A DNA stretch of 64,000 nt, taken from assembly GCF_006738645.1 (NCBI RefSeq), contig NZ_AP019700.1, positions 1 through 64,000 on the forward strand, given 5' to 3'. Origin of the DNA: Stella humosa. Its GTDB lineage: Bacteria; Pseudomonadota; Alphaproteobacteria; ATCC43930; Allostellaceae. The translations under genes and the position numbers were made by a program. Each line of letters opens with the position of its first letter. The stretch's first letter is position 1. A model generated the notes under the pieces. It was not told the origin of the DNA and ran no database searches. It saw nothing but the letters and a program-made list of their open reading frames with translations. Below, in pieces: positions 1-8,407 of this stretch.

Positions 1-95
1 TCGGCGACGGCTTCGAAGGCCCCCCCGACTCCGAGCGCCATCGCGGGCGCATCACCGGATGGAAAGCCGCCGGCCTGCCCTGGACCCAGGAGTAG
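1..95 (+). CDS. C-terminal end of an unrecognised protein (cut by window start)
   Basis: The third forward frame is open from the window edge to a TAG at 93-95 and reads as a plausible protein tail ending in ITGWKAAGLPWTQE. It stops five bases before the dnaA start, and the dnaA ribosome binding site lies across its stop codon. I do not recognise the family from 30 residues. The other two frames read as Arg/Pro-rich low-complexity sequence, typical of shadow frames here. Only the 3' end is present. Confidence 0.45.
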   Translation, partial: GDGFEGPPDSERHRGRITGWKAAGLPWTQE

Positions 96-100
96 GCCGC

Positions 101-1489
101 ATGCTGGATCGCGACGACAGCGCCGTGCAGGCGCAATGGGCGCGTGTTCGTGGGCGCCTGCGCGAGGAATTCGGCGAGGCGGCCTTCCGCACCTGGCTGA
201 AGCCGCTGACGCTGAAGGAAGCGAAGGCGGGCGTCGTCCGCCTGGCCGTACCGACCCGCTTCATGCGCGACTGGGTGCAGGCCAACTACATCGACCGCCT
301 GCGCATCCTGTGGTCGGGCGAGAACGCCGCCATGCGCACGATCGAGATCGCGATCGAAAGCACGCTGGCGCGCAGCCCCTCGGTCGAAGTCGTGGCCGCC
401 GCGGCGGAAGTTCCGGCCGAGCCGCCCGAGGTTGGTGGCGAGGAAATGCCGGTCGACCGCGGCGACTTCGCCGGCCGTCTCGACCCGCGCTTCACCTTCG
501 AGAACTTCGTCGTCGGCAAGCCGAACGAACTGGCCCACGCCGCCGCCCGCCGGGTGGCAGAGGCGTCGGCCGTGCCGTTCAATCCGCTCTTCCTCTATGG
601 CAGCGTCGGGCTCGGCAAGACCCACCTCATGCACGCGATCGCCTGGCACGTCCGCCGGCGCGAGCCGCAGAAGCGGGTCATCTACCTTTCGGCCGAGAAG
701 TTCATGTTCCAGTTCGTGAAGGCCGTCCGCTACAAGGACACCATGGCCTTCAAGGAGCAGTTCCGCTCCGTCGACCTGCTGATGATCGACGACGTGCAGT
801 TCCTCTGCGGCAAGGACTCGACCCAGGAAGAGTTCTTCTACACCTTCAACGCGCTGGTCGATCAGAACCGGCAGATCGTCATCTCCGCCGACAAGTCGCC
901 GTCCGACCTGGAAGGGCTGGAAGAGCGCATGCGCTCGCGACTCGGCTGGGGCCTCGTCGCCGACATCCATCCGACCACCTATGAGCTCCGCCTGGGCATC
1001 CTCCAGACCAAGGCCGAGCAGCTCGGCATCTCGGTGCCGATCAAGGTGGTGGAGTTCCTGGCCCACAAGATCACCTCGAACGTCCGCGAGCTGGAAGGTG
1101 CCTTGAACCGCATCTCGGCCCACGCCTCGCTGGTCGGGCGCCCGGTCACGATCGAGACCGCGCAGGAGGTGCTGCACGACCTGCTGCGGGCCAACGACCG
1201 CCGGATCACCATCGAGGAGATCCAGAAGCGCGTGGCCGAGCATTTCAGCATCCGCATGGCCGACATGCATTCCGCCCGGCGCGCGCGCGCCGTCGCCCGG
1301 CCGCGCCAGGTCGCCATGTACCTGTGCAAGCAGCTGACGCCGCGCTCGCTGCCCGAGATCGGGCGCAAGTTCGGCGGCCGCGACCATACGACCGTGATGC
1401 ATGCCGTGCGCAAGATCGAGGAGCTGCGCGCCAGCGATCCCAACCTGTCGGAGGATATCGAGCTGCTGCGCCGCATGCTCGAGACCTGA
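101..1489 (+). CDS. dnaA: Chromosomal replication initiator protein DnaA
   Basis: DnaA binds DnaA boxes at the origin, oligomerises with ATP and opens the duplex. The 462-residue product has the N-terminal DnaB/DiaA-interaction domain (FRTWLKPL), a variable linker, the AAA+ domain with Walker A GSVGLGKTH at about residues 167-175 and Walker B LLMIDD at about 226-231, and the C-terminal DNA-binding signature GGRDHTTVMHAVRKIEEL. Length is normal. I chose the ATG at 101 because AGGAG at 88-92 sits eight bases upstream; an in-frame ATG at 59 has no such site and lies inside the preceding gene tail. No cluster of DnaA boxes was noticed next to it, which fits alphaproteobacteria, where the origin is usually not beside dnaA. 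Confidence 0.97.
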   Translation: MLDRDDSAVQAQWARVRGRLREEFGEAAFRTWLKPLTLKEAKAGVVRLAVPTRFMRDWVQANYIDRLRILWSGENAAMRTIEIAIESTLARSPSVEVVAAAAEVPAEPPEVGGEEMPVDRGDFAGRLDPRFTFENFVVGKPNELAHAAARRVAEASAVPFNPLFLYGSVGLGKTHLMHAIAWHVRRREPQKRVIYLSAEKFMFQFVKAVRYKDTMAFKEQFRSVDLLMIDDVQFLCGKDSTQEEFFYTFNALVDQNRQIVISADKSPSDLEGLEERMRSRLGWGLVADIHPTTYELRLGILQTKAEQLGISVPIKVVEFLAHKITSNVRELEGALNRISAHASLVGRPVTIETAQEVLHDLLRANDRRITIEEIQKRVAEHFSIRMADMHSARRARAVARPRQVAMYLCKQLTPRSLPEIGRKFGGRDHTTVMHAVRKIEELRASDPNLSEDIELLRRMLET

Positions 1490-1504
1490 GGCGGGAACAG
1501 TCAC

Positions 1505-1522
1505 GGCCGCCGCGAAGCGGCC
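1505..1522 (+). terminator. Short GC hairpin after dnaA
   Basis: GGCCGC (1505-1510) and GCGGCC (1517-1522) form a perfect 6-bp stem with a 6-base loop 16 bases after the dnaA stop. There is no T-run, so intrinsic termination is uncertain. Confidence 0.3.
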
Positions 1523-1608
1523 ATGATCGCGCGGCACGATCGCTCGTGGAACCAAGTGCCGGCGCCGTCGTTGTCGAGCCAAGTTTCCGCCCTGGAGGTA
1601 TTTCGGCA

Positions 1609-2274
1609 ATGGTGAAGTGGCTTGTTTCGACCCTCGCGGTCCTGGTCCTGTGGACCGGCACCGCCGTGGCCCAGTCCGAAGAGCAGGAGGTGGTCGATCG
1701 CGCGCGCATCACCGCGAGCTCGATGCTGTCCAGCCCGGACTATCGCGAGGCCCGCGCCCAGATGCGCAAGGCCAAGGGCGTCATCATCATCCCCTCGCTG
1801 GTCAAGGGCGGCTTCATCGTGGGCGGCGAAGGCGGCTCTGGCGTGCTGATGGTGCGCGGCCGTGACGGTAGCTGGAGCAATCCCAGCTTCGTGACCATGG
1901 CGGCGGGTTCGATCGGCCTCCAGATCGGCGTGCAGACGGCCGAAGTGCTGTTCCTGATCATGACCGACAAGGGCCTGCAGTCGGTCATGCGCGACGAGTT
2001 CAAGATGGGCGCGGACGCGTCCGTCGCCGTCGGCCCGATCGGCGCCGGCGTCGAGGCGGGCACGACCGCCAACCTGCGTGCCGACATCCTGTCCTTCTCG
2101 CGCACCCAGGGCCTGTTCGGCGGCGTCAGCTTCGAGGGCTCGCTGATCAAGCCGCGCCTGTCCTGGAACGAGCGCTACTACGGCCGCTCGGCCTCGGTGC
2201 GCGACGTCGTCCTCGACCGCCGCGTGTCCTCGCCCGGTGCGGAGGCCCTCCGCCGCTCGGTCGTCGTCAACTGA
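1609..2274 (+). CDS. SYLF-domain (Ysc84-type) lipid-binding protein, exported
   Basis: A 221-residue protein with a cleavable-looking signal peptide ([22 protein letters not shown]). It is followed by the features of the SYLF/Ysc84 family: a start such as [43 protein letters not shown], read here in pieces, then a Gly-rich beta region with several small-residue turns. SYLF domains bind phosphoinositides or other anionic lipids; in bacteria the proteins are periplasmic or membrane-associated with poorly known roles. Start: GGAGG at 1594-1598 lies ten bases before the ATG. It stands alone between dnaA and cobQ. Confidence 0.85.
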   Translation: MVKWLVSTLAVLVLWTGTAVAQSEEQEVVDRARITASSMLSSPDYREARAQMRKAKGVIIIPSLVKGGFIVGGEGGSGVLMVRGRDGSWSNPSFVTMAAGSIGLQIGVQTAEVLFLIMTDKGLQSVMRDEFKMGADASVAVGPIGAGVEAGTTANLRADILSFSRTQGLFGGVSFEGSLIKPRLSWNERYYGRSASVRDVVLDRRVSSPGAEALRRSVVVN

Positions 2275-2303
2275 CACGGGCTACGCGTCCGGCCCCTGCC
2301 CTG

Positions 2304-3776
2304 ATGCTCCAGGGCACGGGGTCGGACGTCGGCAAATCCATTCTCGTCGCCGGCCTGGGCCGCGCCTTCACCAGGCGCGGTCTTCGCGTTCTGCCCTTCA
2401 AGCCGCAGAACATGGCCAACAACGCCGCGGTCACCCCGGACGGGGGCGAGATCGGCCGCGCCCAGTTCCTCCAGGCCCGGGCCTGCCGGGTGCCGGCCAG
2501 CCGCGACATGAACCCCGTCCTGCTGAAGCCAGAGGCCGATCGCCGTGCCCAGGTGATCGTGCGGGGCGATGTGGCCGGCGGCTACGACGCCGGCGGCTAT
2601 CACCGGCTGAAGCCGGACCTGCTGCCCATCGTCCGCGAGAGCTTCCAGCGCCTGGCGGCCGACGCCGACCTGGTCCTGGTCGAGGGCGCGGGCAGCCCGG
2701 CCGAGGTCAACCTGCGCCAGGGCGACATCGCCAACATGGGCTTCGCGCTGGCCGAGCAGGTGTCCGTCGTCCTGGTGGCCGACATCGACCGTGGTGGCAT
2801 GCTGGCCTCGGTGGTGGGCACCATGGCCCTGCTGCCGCCCGATGAGCGGGCGCTGATCGCCGGGTATCTCGTCAACAAGTTCCGCGGCGACCCGGCCCTG
2901 CTGGCCCCGGCCTTTCCGATCATTGCCGGCCATTGCGGGCTGCCCTGCCTGGGCGTGGTGCCGTGGCTGGCGGCCGCGCGGGCCTTGCCAGCCGAGGATG
3001 CCGTGTCGACGGAGGCAGACGGGGGCCGATCGCGCGGCGGCTTCCTCGTGGCCGTGCCGATGCTGCCGCGCATCGCCAATTTCGACGATCTAGACCCGCT
3101 GAAGGCCGAGGACGGCGTGTCGGTGGTCTTCGTGCCGCCGGGCCGGCCCATCCCGGCCGAAGCCGACCTCGTCGTCATCCCGGGCAGCAAGGCTACGCGC
3201 GCCGACCTCGCCTTCCTGCAAGCGGAGGGCTGGGACGTCGACATCCACGCCCATGTCCGCCGCGGCGGCGCGGTGCTGGGCCTCTGCGGCGGCTATCAGA
3301 TGCTGGGGGCCAGCGTGGCCGATCCCGACGGGGTCGAGGGTGCCGCCGGCACCAGCGCCGGCCTGGGGCTGCTGGCGGTCGACACGGTGATGGCCGGCCG
3401 CAAGCACCTGGCGCCAGCCACGGGCAGCGACCCCGTCAGCGGCGAGGCCGTGCGGGGCTACGAGATGCACATGGGCGTGACCGACGGCGCCGACCGCGCC
3501 CGCCCGTTCCTGACGGTCGACGGCCGGACGGAGGGGGCGCAGTCGTCCTGCGGGCGCATCATGGGCACCTACCTGCACGGCCTGTTCGCGGCCGACGGGT
3601 TCCGCCGCGCCTTCCTGGCCCGCCTGGGTGCGCCGGCCCGGCGCCGGGTGCACTACGAGGCGACGGTCGACGCCGCCCTGGACGCCATCGCCGACCTGCT
3701 GGAATCCGAGATCGACCTCGACCGCCTGCTGGACCTGGCCGGCCGGCGGCCGGTCAGCGCCGCCACCACAGGATGA
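2304..3776 (+). CDS. cobQ: Cobyric acid synthase (CobQ/CbiP)
   Basis: CobQ amidates adenosylcobyrinic acid a,c-diamide at four side chains with glutamine and ATP, late in cobalamin synthesis. The 490-residue product begins with the P-loop-like GTGSDVGKS (residues 4-12), continues with the dethiobiotin-synthetase-like domain ([20 protein letters not shown]) and ends with a class I glutamine amidotransferase domain carrying the nucleophile in GLCGGYQML (Cys328) and the catalytic His in GTYLHG (His425). No strong ribosome binding site precedes the ATG at 2304 and no nearby alternative start was found. The 3' end overlaps the convergent cobD gene by 23 bp. No cobalamin riboswitch was recognised in the 29-bp gap upstream. 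Confidence 0.95.
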   Translation: MLQGTGSDVGKSILVAGLGRAFTRRGLRVLPFKPQNMANNAAVTPDGGEIGRAQFLQARACRVPASRDMNPVLLKPEADRRAQVIVRGDVAGGYDAGGYHRLKPDLLPIVRESFQRLAADADLVLVEGAGSPAEVNLRQGDIANMGFALAEQVSVVLVADIDRGGMLASVVGTMALLPPDERALIAGYLVNKFRGDPALLAPAFPIIAGHCGLPCLGVVPWLAAARALPAEDAVSTEADGGRSRGGFLVAVPMLPRIANFDDLDPLKAEDGVSVVFVPPGRPIPAEADLVVIPGSKATRADLAFLQAEGWDVDIHAHVRRGGAVLGLCGGYQMLGASVADPDGVEGAAGTSAGLGLLAVDTVMAGRKHLAPATGSDPVSGEAVRGYEMHMGVTDGADRARPFLTVDGRTEGAQSSCGRIMGTYLHGLFAADGFRRAFLARLGAPARRRVHYEATVDAALDAIADLLESEIDLDRLLDLAGRRPVSAATTG

Positions 3777-4749
3777 CCGCGGCCAGCCCGATCGCGCCGA
3801 TCAGCAAGGCGCAGGCCCGGACATAGACCATGAGCGCCCGGCCGATGTCGCCGCTGTCCGCGCGCGCCCGGCCCTGGCCGATCCAGGGCGCATCGACGAC
3901 CAGGCCCGGATAGCGCCGCGGCCCGCACAACGCCAGGCCCAGCGCGCCCGCCATCGCCGCTTCCGGCCAGCCGGCGTTGGGCGAGCGATGCTTGCCCGCA
4001 TCCCGCACCATGGTGACCAGCGCCGATCCCGGCCGCGCGGCGGGCGTCACGGCCGCCGCCGCGGCCACCAGCAGGCCGGCCAGGCGCGCCGGCACCAGGT
4101 TCAGGACGTCGTCCAGCCGGGCGGCCGCCCAGCCGAACGCGCGGTATTGCGGCGTGCGGTGGCCGATCATGCTGTCCATGGTGTTGACCGCCTTGTAGAC
4201 GAAGAGGCCCGGCAGGCCGAACAGCAGGGTCCAGAATACGGGTGCCGCGACCCCGTCCGAGAAGTTCTCGGCCAGGCTTTCGATGGCGGCCCGGGCGACG
4301 CCGTGCTCGTCCAGCGACTCCGGGCTGCGGCCGACGATGTGGGCGACGGCGGCGCGTCCGGCCTCCGTCCCGCCCTGGTCGAGTGCCGTGGCGACGGCTG
4401 CCACATGGTCGAAGAGGCTGCGCTGCGACACCAGGATGGCGATGGCCAGCACCTCGATCGCCGGCCCCGCGCGCAGCCGCCCGGCGATCCAGGCCAGCAC
4501 CGCGCCCACCGCGCCCGCCGCCAGCACGACCGCCAGCACCGTGAAGCAGCCGCGCAGGCGGCGCGCCATCTCGCTGCGCTCTGGCCGGTTGAGGCGGCGG
4601 TCGAAGAAGGTTATGAGCCGTCCGCAGAGGACGACCGGATGGGGCACCAGCCGCCACAGCAGCGGCGGGTCGCCGACCGCGGCGTCGAGCAGCAGCGCCA
4701 GGAACAGATGGACGAGCGGGGCGACGCTACCAGGATCGGCGAGGAGCAT
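3754..4749 (-). CDS. cobD: Adenosylcobinamide-phosphate synthase (CobD/CbiB)
   Basis: This membrane enzyme joins cobyric acid to aminopropanol (phosphate), the step after CobQ. The 331-residue product has multiple hydrophobic segments and the family signatures DAAVGDPP near the N-terminus, [17 protein letters not shown] in the middle, and [18 protein letters not shown]. The start [12 protein letters not shown] at 4749 fits the family's N-terminus; the frame stays open far upstream only because it runs antisense to the GC-rich glycosyltransferase gene. It is convergent with cobQ, so the two pathway neighbours are transcribed separately. Confidence 0.93.
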   Translation of the reverse strand: MLLADPGSVAPLVHLFLALLLDAAVGDPPLLWRLVPHPVVLCGRLITFFDRRLNRPERSEMARRLRGCFTVLAVVLAAGAVGAVLAWIAGRLRAGPAIEVLAIAILVSQRSLFDHVAAVATALDQGGTEAGRAAVAHIVGRSPESLDEHGVARAAIESLAENFSDGVAAPVFWTLLFGLPGLFVYKAVNTMDSMIGHRTPQYRAFGWAAARLDDVLNLVPARLAGLLVAAAAAVTPAARPGSALVTMVRDAGKHRSPNAGWPEAAMAGALGLALCGPRRYPGLVVDAPWIGQGRARADSGDIGRALMVYVRACALLIGAIGLAAVILWWRR

Positions 4750-4803
4750 CGCCCGACAATCCACCGCGGGGTGGGTTCCGGTCAACGCGGGGCAGCGGGC
4801 GTC

Positions 4804-6450
4804 GTGCGCACGGCGATCGACGCCTGGTCGGCCGGGCGCCGGCCCTACCTGCTGCTTGTCCTGCTGTGCCTGGCGCTCCACCTGCCGGGGTTGGCGGCCC
4901 TGCCGCCCTTCGACCGCGACGAGGCGCGCTTCGTCCAGGCCACGCGCCAGATGCTGGACAGCGGCGACTTCGTGCAGATCCGCTTCCAGGACGAGGCGCG
5001 CAACAAGAAGCCGGTCGGCATCCACTGGCTCCAGGCCGCCTCGGTCGGCGCGCTGTCGGACGCCGCCTCGACCGCGGTCTGGCCCTATCGGCTGGTGTCG
5101 GCGGCGGCGGCCATGATCGCCGTCCTCCTGACCTTTGCGCTGGGGGCGGCCCTGTTCGGGCGGCCGGCAGCACTCCTGGGGGCGGCCGTCACCGCCGGCG
5201 CGCTGGTGGTGGTGACCGAGGCGCATCTCGCCAAGACCGATGCGGCCCTGCTGGCCTCGGCGCTGGCGGTGGAACTGGGACTGGCGCGCATCTATCTCGC
5301 CCATCGCGCCGGCCAGGTGGCCGGCCGGGGGGCGGCCCTGCTGTTCTGGGCCGGCATCGGTGTCGCCGGGCTGATCAAGGGCCCGGTGGTGCCGGCGCTG
5401 GCCCTGCTGGCGGCGGGCGCGCTGACGGTGGCCGACCGCAGCACGGCCTGGCTGTCGGGCCTGCGCACGCTCTGGGGCCTGCCGCTGGCGGTTGCGCTCG
5501 TCGCCCCCTGGCTGGTGCTGGTGTCGAGTGCCACCGATGGCGCCTTCCTGGGCGAGGCGATCCGGTCCGACCTGCTGCCCAAGCTGACGGGCGGCCAGGA
5601 ATCGCACGGCGCGCCGCCCGGATACTATCTGGCCCTGCTGGCCGTCACGGCCTGGCCGGCCTCGCTGTTCGTGCCGCTGGGCATCGCCGTGGCCTGGTTC
5701 GGCCGGCGGACGCCCGGGTTCCGCTTCGCGCTCGCCTGGATCGTGCCGGGCTGGCTGCTGTTCGAACTCGTGCCGACCAAGCTGCCGCACTACGTCATGC
5801 CGCTCTATCCGACCCTGTTCCTGCTGGCCGCACATGCGGCCTGGACGGGGGTGGCGGCCGCCGGGCGCTGGCGCTGGGCCATGGCGGCTTGGCTGGCGCT
5901 GTGGGCGGCGGTCGGGCTCGGCCTGGGGGTGCTGGCCGTCGCGACGGGCTTCGTCTTCGCCGATGGGCCTTCGCTGGCGGCGATCGTCGTGGCGGCGGCG
6001 GCGCTGGCAGCCGTGGCCGGCGGCATCCGCCTGGCGGGCCGCGACGCGCCGTCGGCGATGGCGGCCGGGCTGGCCGGCGCGGTCGTCGTCTTCGGGCTGC
6101 TATTCGCGGTCATCCTGCCGCGCCTGGACGGCCTGTGGCTCGGCCGCTCGACGGCGGCCCTGCTGGCGCGCGAGGGGGTGCCGGCCAACCGCACCGTCGT
6201 CGTCGGCTACAGCGAGCCCAGCCTGGTATTCCTGGCCGGCACGGCGATCGACTTCGCCGACGCGGCCGGTGCTGCCCGCCACCTGGCGGCCGGCCCCGGC
6301 AATGCCGCCCTGATCGGCGACCGCGACCGGGCGCGCTTTGCCGCCGCGGCCGCGGCGGCCGGCCTCGACCTGGTCGAGGGGCCGGCGGTGCGCGGCCTCA
6401 ACTACTCGCGCGGCCGCTGGACCGAGCTCACCCTCTATCGCCGCCGCTGA
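4804..6450 (+). CDS. ArnT/PMT-like glycosyltransferase (GT39/GT83 type), integral membrane
   Basis: About 548 residues with a long hydrophobic array. The first periplasmic loop after TM1 contains FDRDEARFVQATRQML; the acidic DE pair is the hallmark of dolichyl- or undecaprenyl-phosphate sugar transferases of the ArnT/PMT type. Further family features are NKKPVGIHWLQ and FELVPTKLPHYVMPLYP. Such enzymes transfer a sugar from a lipid-phosphate donor to lipid A, protein or polysaccharide on the periplasmic face; the acceptor cannot be read from the sequence. A GTG at 4804 (54 bases from the divergent cobD start) is the likely start; a GTG at 4771 is possible. The frame is open upstream to 3628, but that part is antisense to cobD. 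Confidence 0.85.
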   Translation: MRTAIDAWSAGRRPYLLLVLLCLALHLPGLAALPPFDRDEARFVQATRQMLDSGDFVQIRFQDEARNKKPVGIHWLQAASVGALSDAASTAVWPYRLVSAAAAMIAVLLTFALGAALFGRPAALLGAAVTAGALVVVTEAHLAKTDAALLASALAVELGLARIYLAHRAGQVAGRGAALLFWAGIGVAGLIKGPVVPALALLAAGALTVADRSTAWLSGLRTLWGLPLAVALVAPWLVLVSSATDGAFLGEAIRSDLLPKLTGGQESHGAPPGYYLALLAVTAWPASLFVPLGIAVAWFGRRTPGFRFALAWIVPGWLLFELVPTKLPHYVMPLYPTLFLLAAHAAWTGVAAAGRWRWAMAAWLALWAAVGLGLGVLAVATGFVFADGPSLAAIVVAAAALAAVAGGIRLAGRDAPSAMAAGLAGAVVVFGLLFAVILPRLDGLWLGRSTAALLAREGVPANRTVVVGYSEPSLVFLAGTAIDFADAAGAARHLAAGPGNAALIGDRDRARFAAAAAAAGLDLVEGPAVRGLNYSRGRWTELTLYRRR

Positions 6451-6454
6451 GGCC

Positions 6455-7627
6455 TCAGAGGTCCTCCACCAGCGTGCGCATCAGCGCATACAGGTTGGCC
6501 TTGGTCTCGAAGCCGACGCCCGGCACGTCGGGCAGGCGGACCCGCCCATCCTCGACCGCGATCCCGTCGGCGAAGCCGCCGAAGGGCTGGAAGACGTCGG
6601 GATAGGATTCGTTGCCGCCCAGATGCAGGCCGGCGGCGATGTTCAGCGACATCTGGTGCCCGCCATGGGGCACCACGCGGCGCGACGACCAGCCCAGCTC
6701 GGCGATGGCGTCCAGCGTGCGCAGGTATTCCACCAGCCCATAGGACAGCGCGCAGTCGAACTGCAGGTAGTCGCGGTCGGGCCGCATCCCGCCATAGCGC
6801 ACGAGGTTGCGGGCATCCTGGTGCGAGAAAAGGTTCTCGCCCGTGGCGAGCGCGCCGGGATACGCGGCCGCCAGCTCGGCGTTCAGCGCATAGTCGAGCG
6901 GGTCTCCCGCCTCCTCGTACCAGTGCAGGCCATAGGGCCGCAGGGCCTCGCCATAGGCCAGCGCCGTCTTCAGGTCGAAGCGACCGTTGGCGTCGACCGC
7001 CAGGTTGGCGCCGTCGCCCACGATCTCCAGCACCGCCTCGATCCGGCGGCGGTCGTCGTCGATCGAGGTGCCGCCGATCTTCATCTTCACGACGCGATAG
7101 CCGCGGTCGCGATAGCTGCGCATCTCGTCCTGGAGCTGCCGGTCGTCCTTGCCCGGATAGTAGTAGCCGCCGGCGGCATAGACCCACACCGTCTCGTCGG
7201 CCACCCCGCCGCGATAACGGTCGGCCAGCAGGCGCCACAGCGGCTGGCCGGCGATCTTGGCAACCGCATCCCACACCGCCATGTCGATGGTGCCGACGGC
7301 CACCGAGCGGTCGCCATGCCCGCCCGGCTTCTCGTTGGTCATCATCGCCTTCCAGATGGCGAAGGGGTCGAGGTTGGCGTTGGCCTCGTCGACCAGCGTT
7401 TCCGGCCTGGCCTCCAGCACGCGCGGGATGAACCGCTCGCGCATCAGGGCGCCCTGGCCGTAGCGGCCGTTGGAATTGAAGCCGAAGCCTACCACCGGCC
7501 GCCCGTCGCGCACCACGTCGGTGACCACGGCCACCACCGACGCCGTCATCTTCGAGAAGTCGATATAGGCGTTGGCGATGGGGGACGCGATCGACGCGGT
7601 CTTCTCGCGGATTTCCAGGATGCGCAC
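6455..7627 (-). CDS. tarD: D(-)-tartrate dehydratase, enolase superfamily
   Basis: Predicted to dehydrate D-tartrate to oxaloacetate. The 390-residue product closely resembles, from memory, the characterised Bradyrhizobium enzyme: PIANAYIDFSKMT near the N-terminus, MTNEKPGGHGDRSVAVGTID, AAGGYYYPGK, GENLFSHQDARN and PHGGHQMSLNIAAGL. Superfamily catalytic residues are visible: KMK with Lys181/Lys183, metal ligands Asp212, Glu238 and Glu264, and His321. GTG start at 7627, with AGGAGAG eight to nine bases upstream. No transporter or regulator for tartrate is adjacent, so it appears to be a single-gene unit ending four bases from the convergent glycosyltransferase. Confidence 0.9.
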   Translation of the reverse strand: MRILEIREKTASIASPIANAYIDFSKMTASVVAVVTDVVRDGRPVVGFGFNSNGRYGQGALMRERFIPRVLEARPETLVDEANANLDPFAIWKAMMTNEKPGGHGDRSVAVGTIDMAVWDAVAKIAGQPLWRLLADRYRGGVADETVWVYAAGGYYYPGKDDRQLQDEMRSYRDRGYRVVKMKIGGTSIDDDRRRIEAVLEIVGDGANLAVDANGRFDLKTALAYGEALRPYGLHWYEEAGDPLDYALNAELAAAYPGALATGENLFSHQDARNLVRYGGMRPDRDYLQFDCALSYGLVEYLRTLDAIAELGWSSRRVVPHGGHQMSLNIAAGLHLGGNESYPDVFQPFGGFADGIAVEDGRVRLPDVPGVGFETKANLYALMRTLVEDL

Positions 7628-7694
7628 GAAGGATCTCTCCTAGCGGATGGTCGGGGCGGGGGTGCCGGGGCCGCGGCTGGACCCTCCGGGTAGC

Positions 7695-8288
7695 CTACTG
7701 GCTGGCGGCCCGCTTCAGCACGTCGGTCACCCGCCGCTGGTTCGACCGCTCGGCCCAGTCGAGGGCGGAAAAGCCGGAATAGTCCTGGCGCTTCGCGTCG
7801 GCCCCGCGCTTCAGCAGCAAGCGGGCGACCTCGACCCGGCCGGAGGCCGCCGCCTGCATCAACGGGGTGACGCCCTGGCGGTTCTCCGCATCGGCCTTGG
7901 CGCCGCGTTCGAGCAGGAGTTCAGCCACCTCGGCACGGCCGCGGTCGGCGGCCAGCATGAGTGCCGTGTTGCCGAAACGGTCGCGCATCTCGACCCAGGC
8001 GCCGCCGTTCAGTAGCACCCGGACGATGTCGGCATTGCCGGAAACGGCTGCATACATCAGGGCAGTGCGCCCTTCGGTATCGACTCGGTTGGCGCTGGCA
8101 CCGCCGGTCAGTTGGGCGCGCACCCCGTCGATGTCCTGGTTGTAGGCGGCGACCAGCAGTTCGTCGCGCGGCGCCAGCAGGCTGATCTCGGCCGCGGCCG
8201 GGGCGGCGGCTGCCATGGCCAGGACCAGGGCCAATCCGCGAAGGGTGCGCGTGGCAGGCGACGGCTGGGTTCGATTGCGTCCGGTCAT
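7695..8288 (-). CDS. Exported ankyrin-repeat protein
   Basis: A 197-residue protein with an N-terminal signal segment (LRGLALVLAMAAAAPAAA) followed by about five ankyrin repeats. These are recognisable as RDELLVAAYNQDIDGVRAQL, EGRTALMYAAVSGNADIVRVLL, FGNTALMLAADRGRAEVAELLL, GVTPLMQAAASGRVEVARLLL and a degenerate last one ending in LDWAERSNQ. The repeats form a protein-binding scaffold, here probably periplasmic; the partner is unknown. GGAGGG sits four to nine bases before the ATG at 8288. Its upstream region holds a 14-bp tandem repeat (8312-8339). Confidence 0.88.
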   Translation of the reverse strand: MTGRNRTQPSPATRTLRGLALVLAMAAAAPAAAEISLLAPRDELLVAAYNQDIDGVRAQLTGGASANRVDTEGRTALMYAAVSGNADIVRVLLNGGAWVEMRDRFGNTALMLAADRGRAEVAELLLERGAKADAENRQGVTPLMQAAASGRVEVARLLLKRGADAKRQDYSGFSALDWAERSNQRRVTDVLKRAASQ

Positions 8289-8311
8289 ATCACCCTCCCT
8301 TCCCGCCACAT

Positions 8312-8339
8312 GGGCTCTGCGACAGGGGCTCTGCGACAG
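8312..8339. repeat. Two exact tandem copies of a 14-bp unit upstream of the ankyrin gene
   Basis: GGGCTCTGCGACAG occurs at 8312-8325 and again at 8326-8339 without a gap. Read on the minus strand, CTGTCGC occurs three times at 14-15 bp spacing (a third, diverged copy lies just beyond 8340). It lies about 25-50 bases upstream of the ankyrin gene start, where promoter or operator elements would be expected. Confidence 0.75.
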
Positions 8340-8407
8340 CGACCCTGGCGACAGGGTGCCAACTTGTAGCCGGCATCCCTCGCCGTCAACCCGACGCAGC
8401 CAGGCGG

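Noticed and set aside
1-1608. Origin of replication beside dnaA
   Set aside because: No cluster of DnaA boxes or AT-rich unwinding region was noticed; the flanks are as GC-rich as the genes.
2275-2303. Cobalamin riboswitch before cobQ
   Set aside because: The gap is only 29 bp and too short for the element; none seen upstream of cobD either.
3628-4803. Long N-terminal extension of the glycosyltransferase frame
   Set aside because: It is antisense to cobD and lacks hydrophobic or family features; the real start is near 4804.
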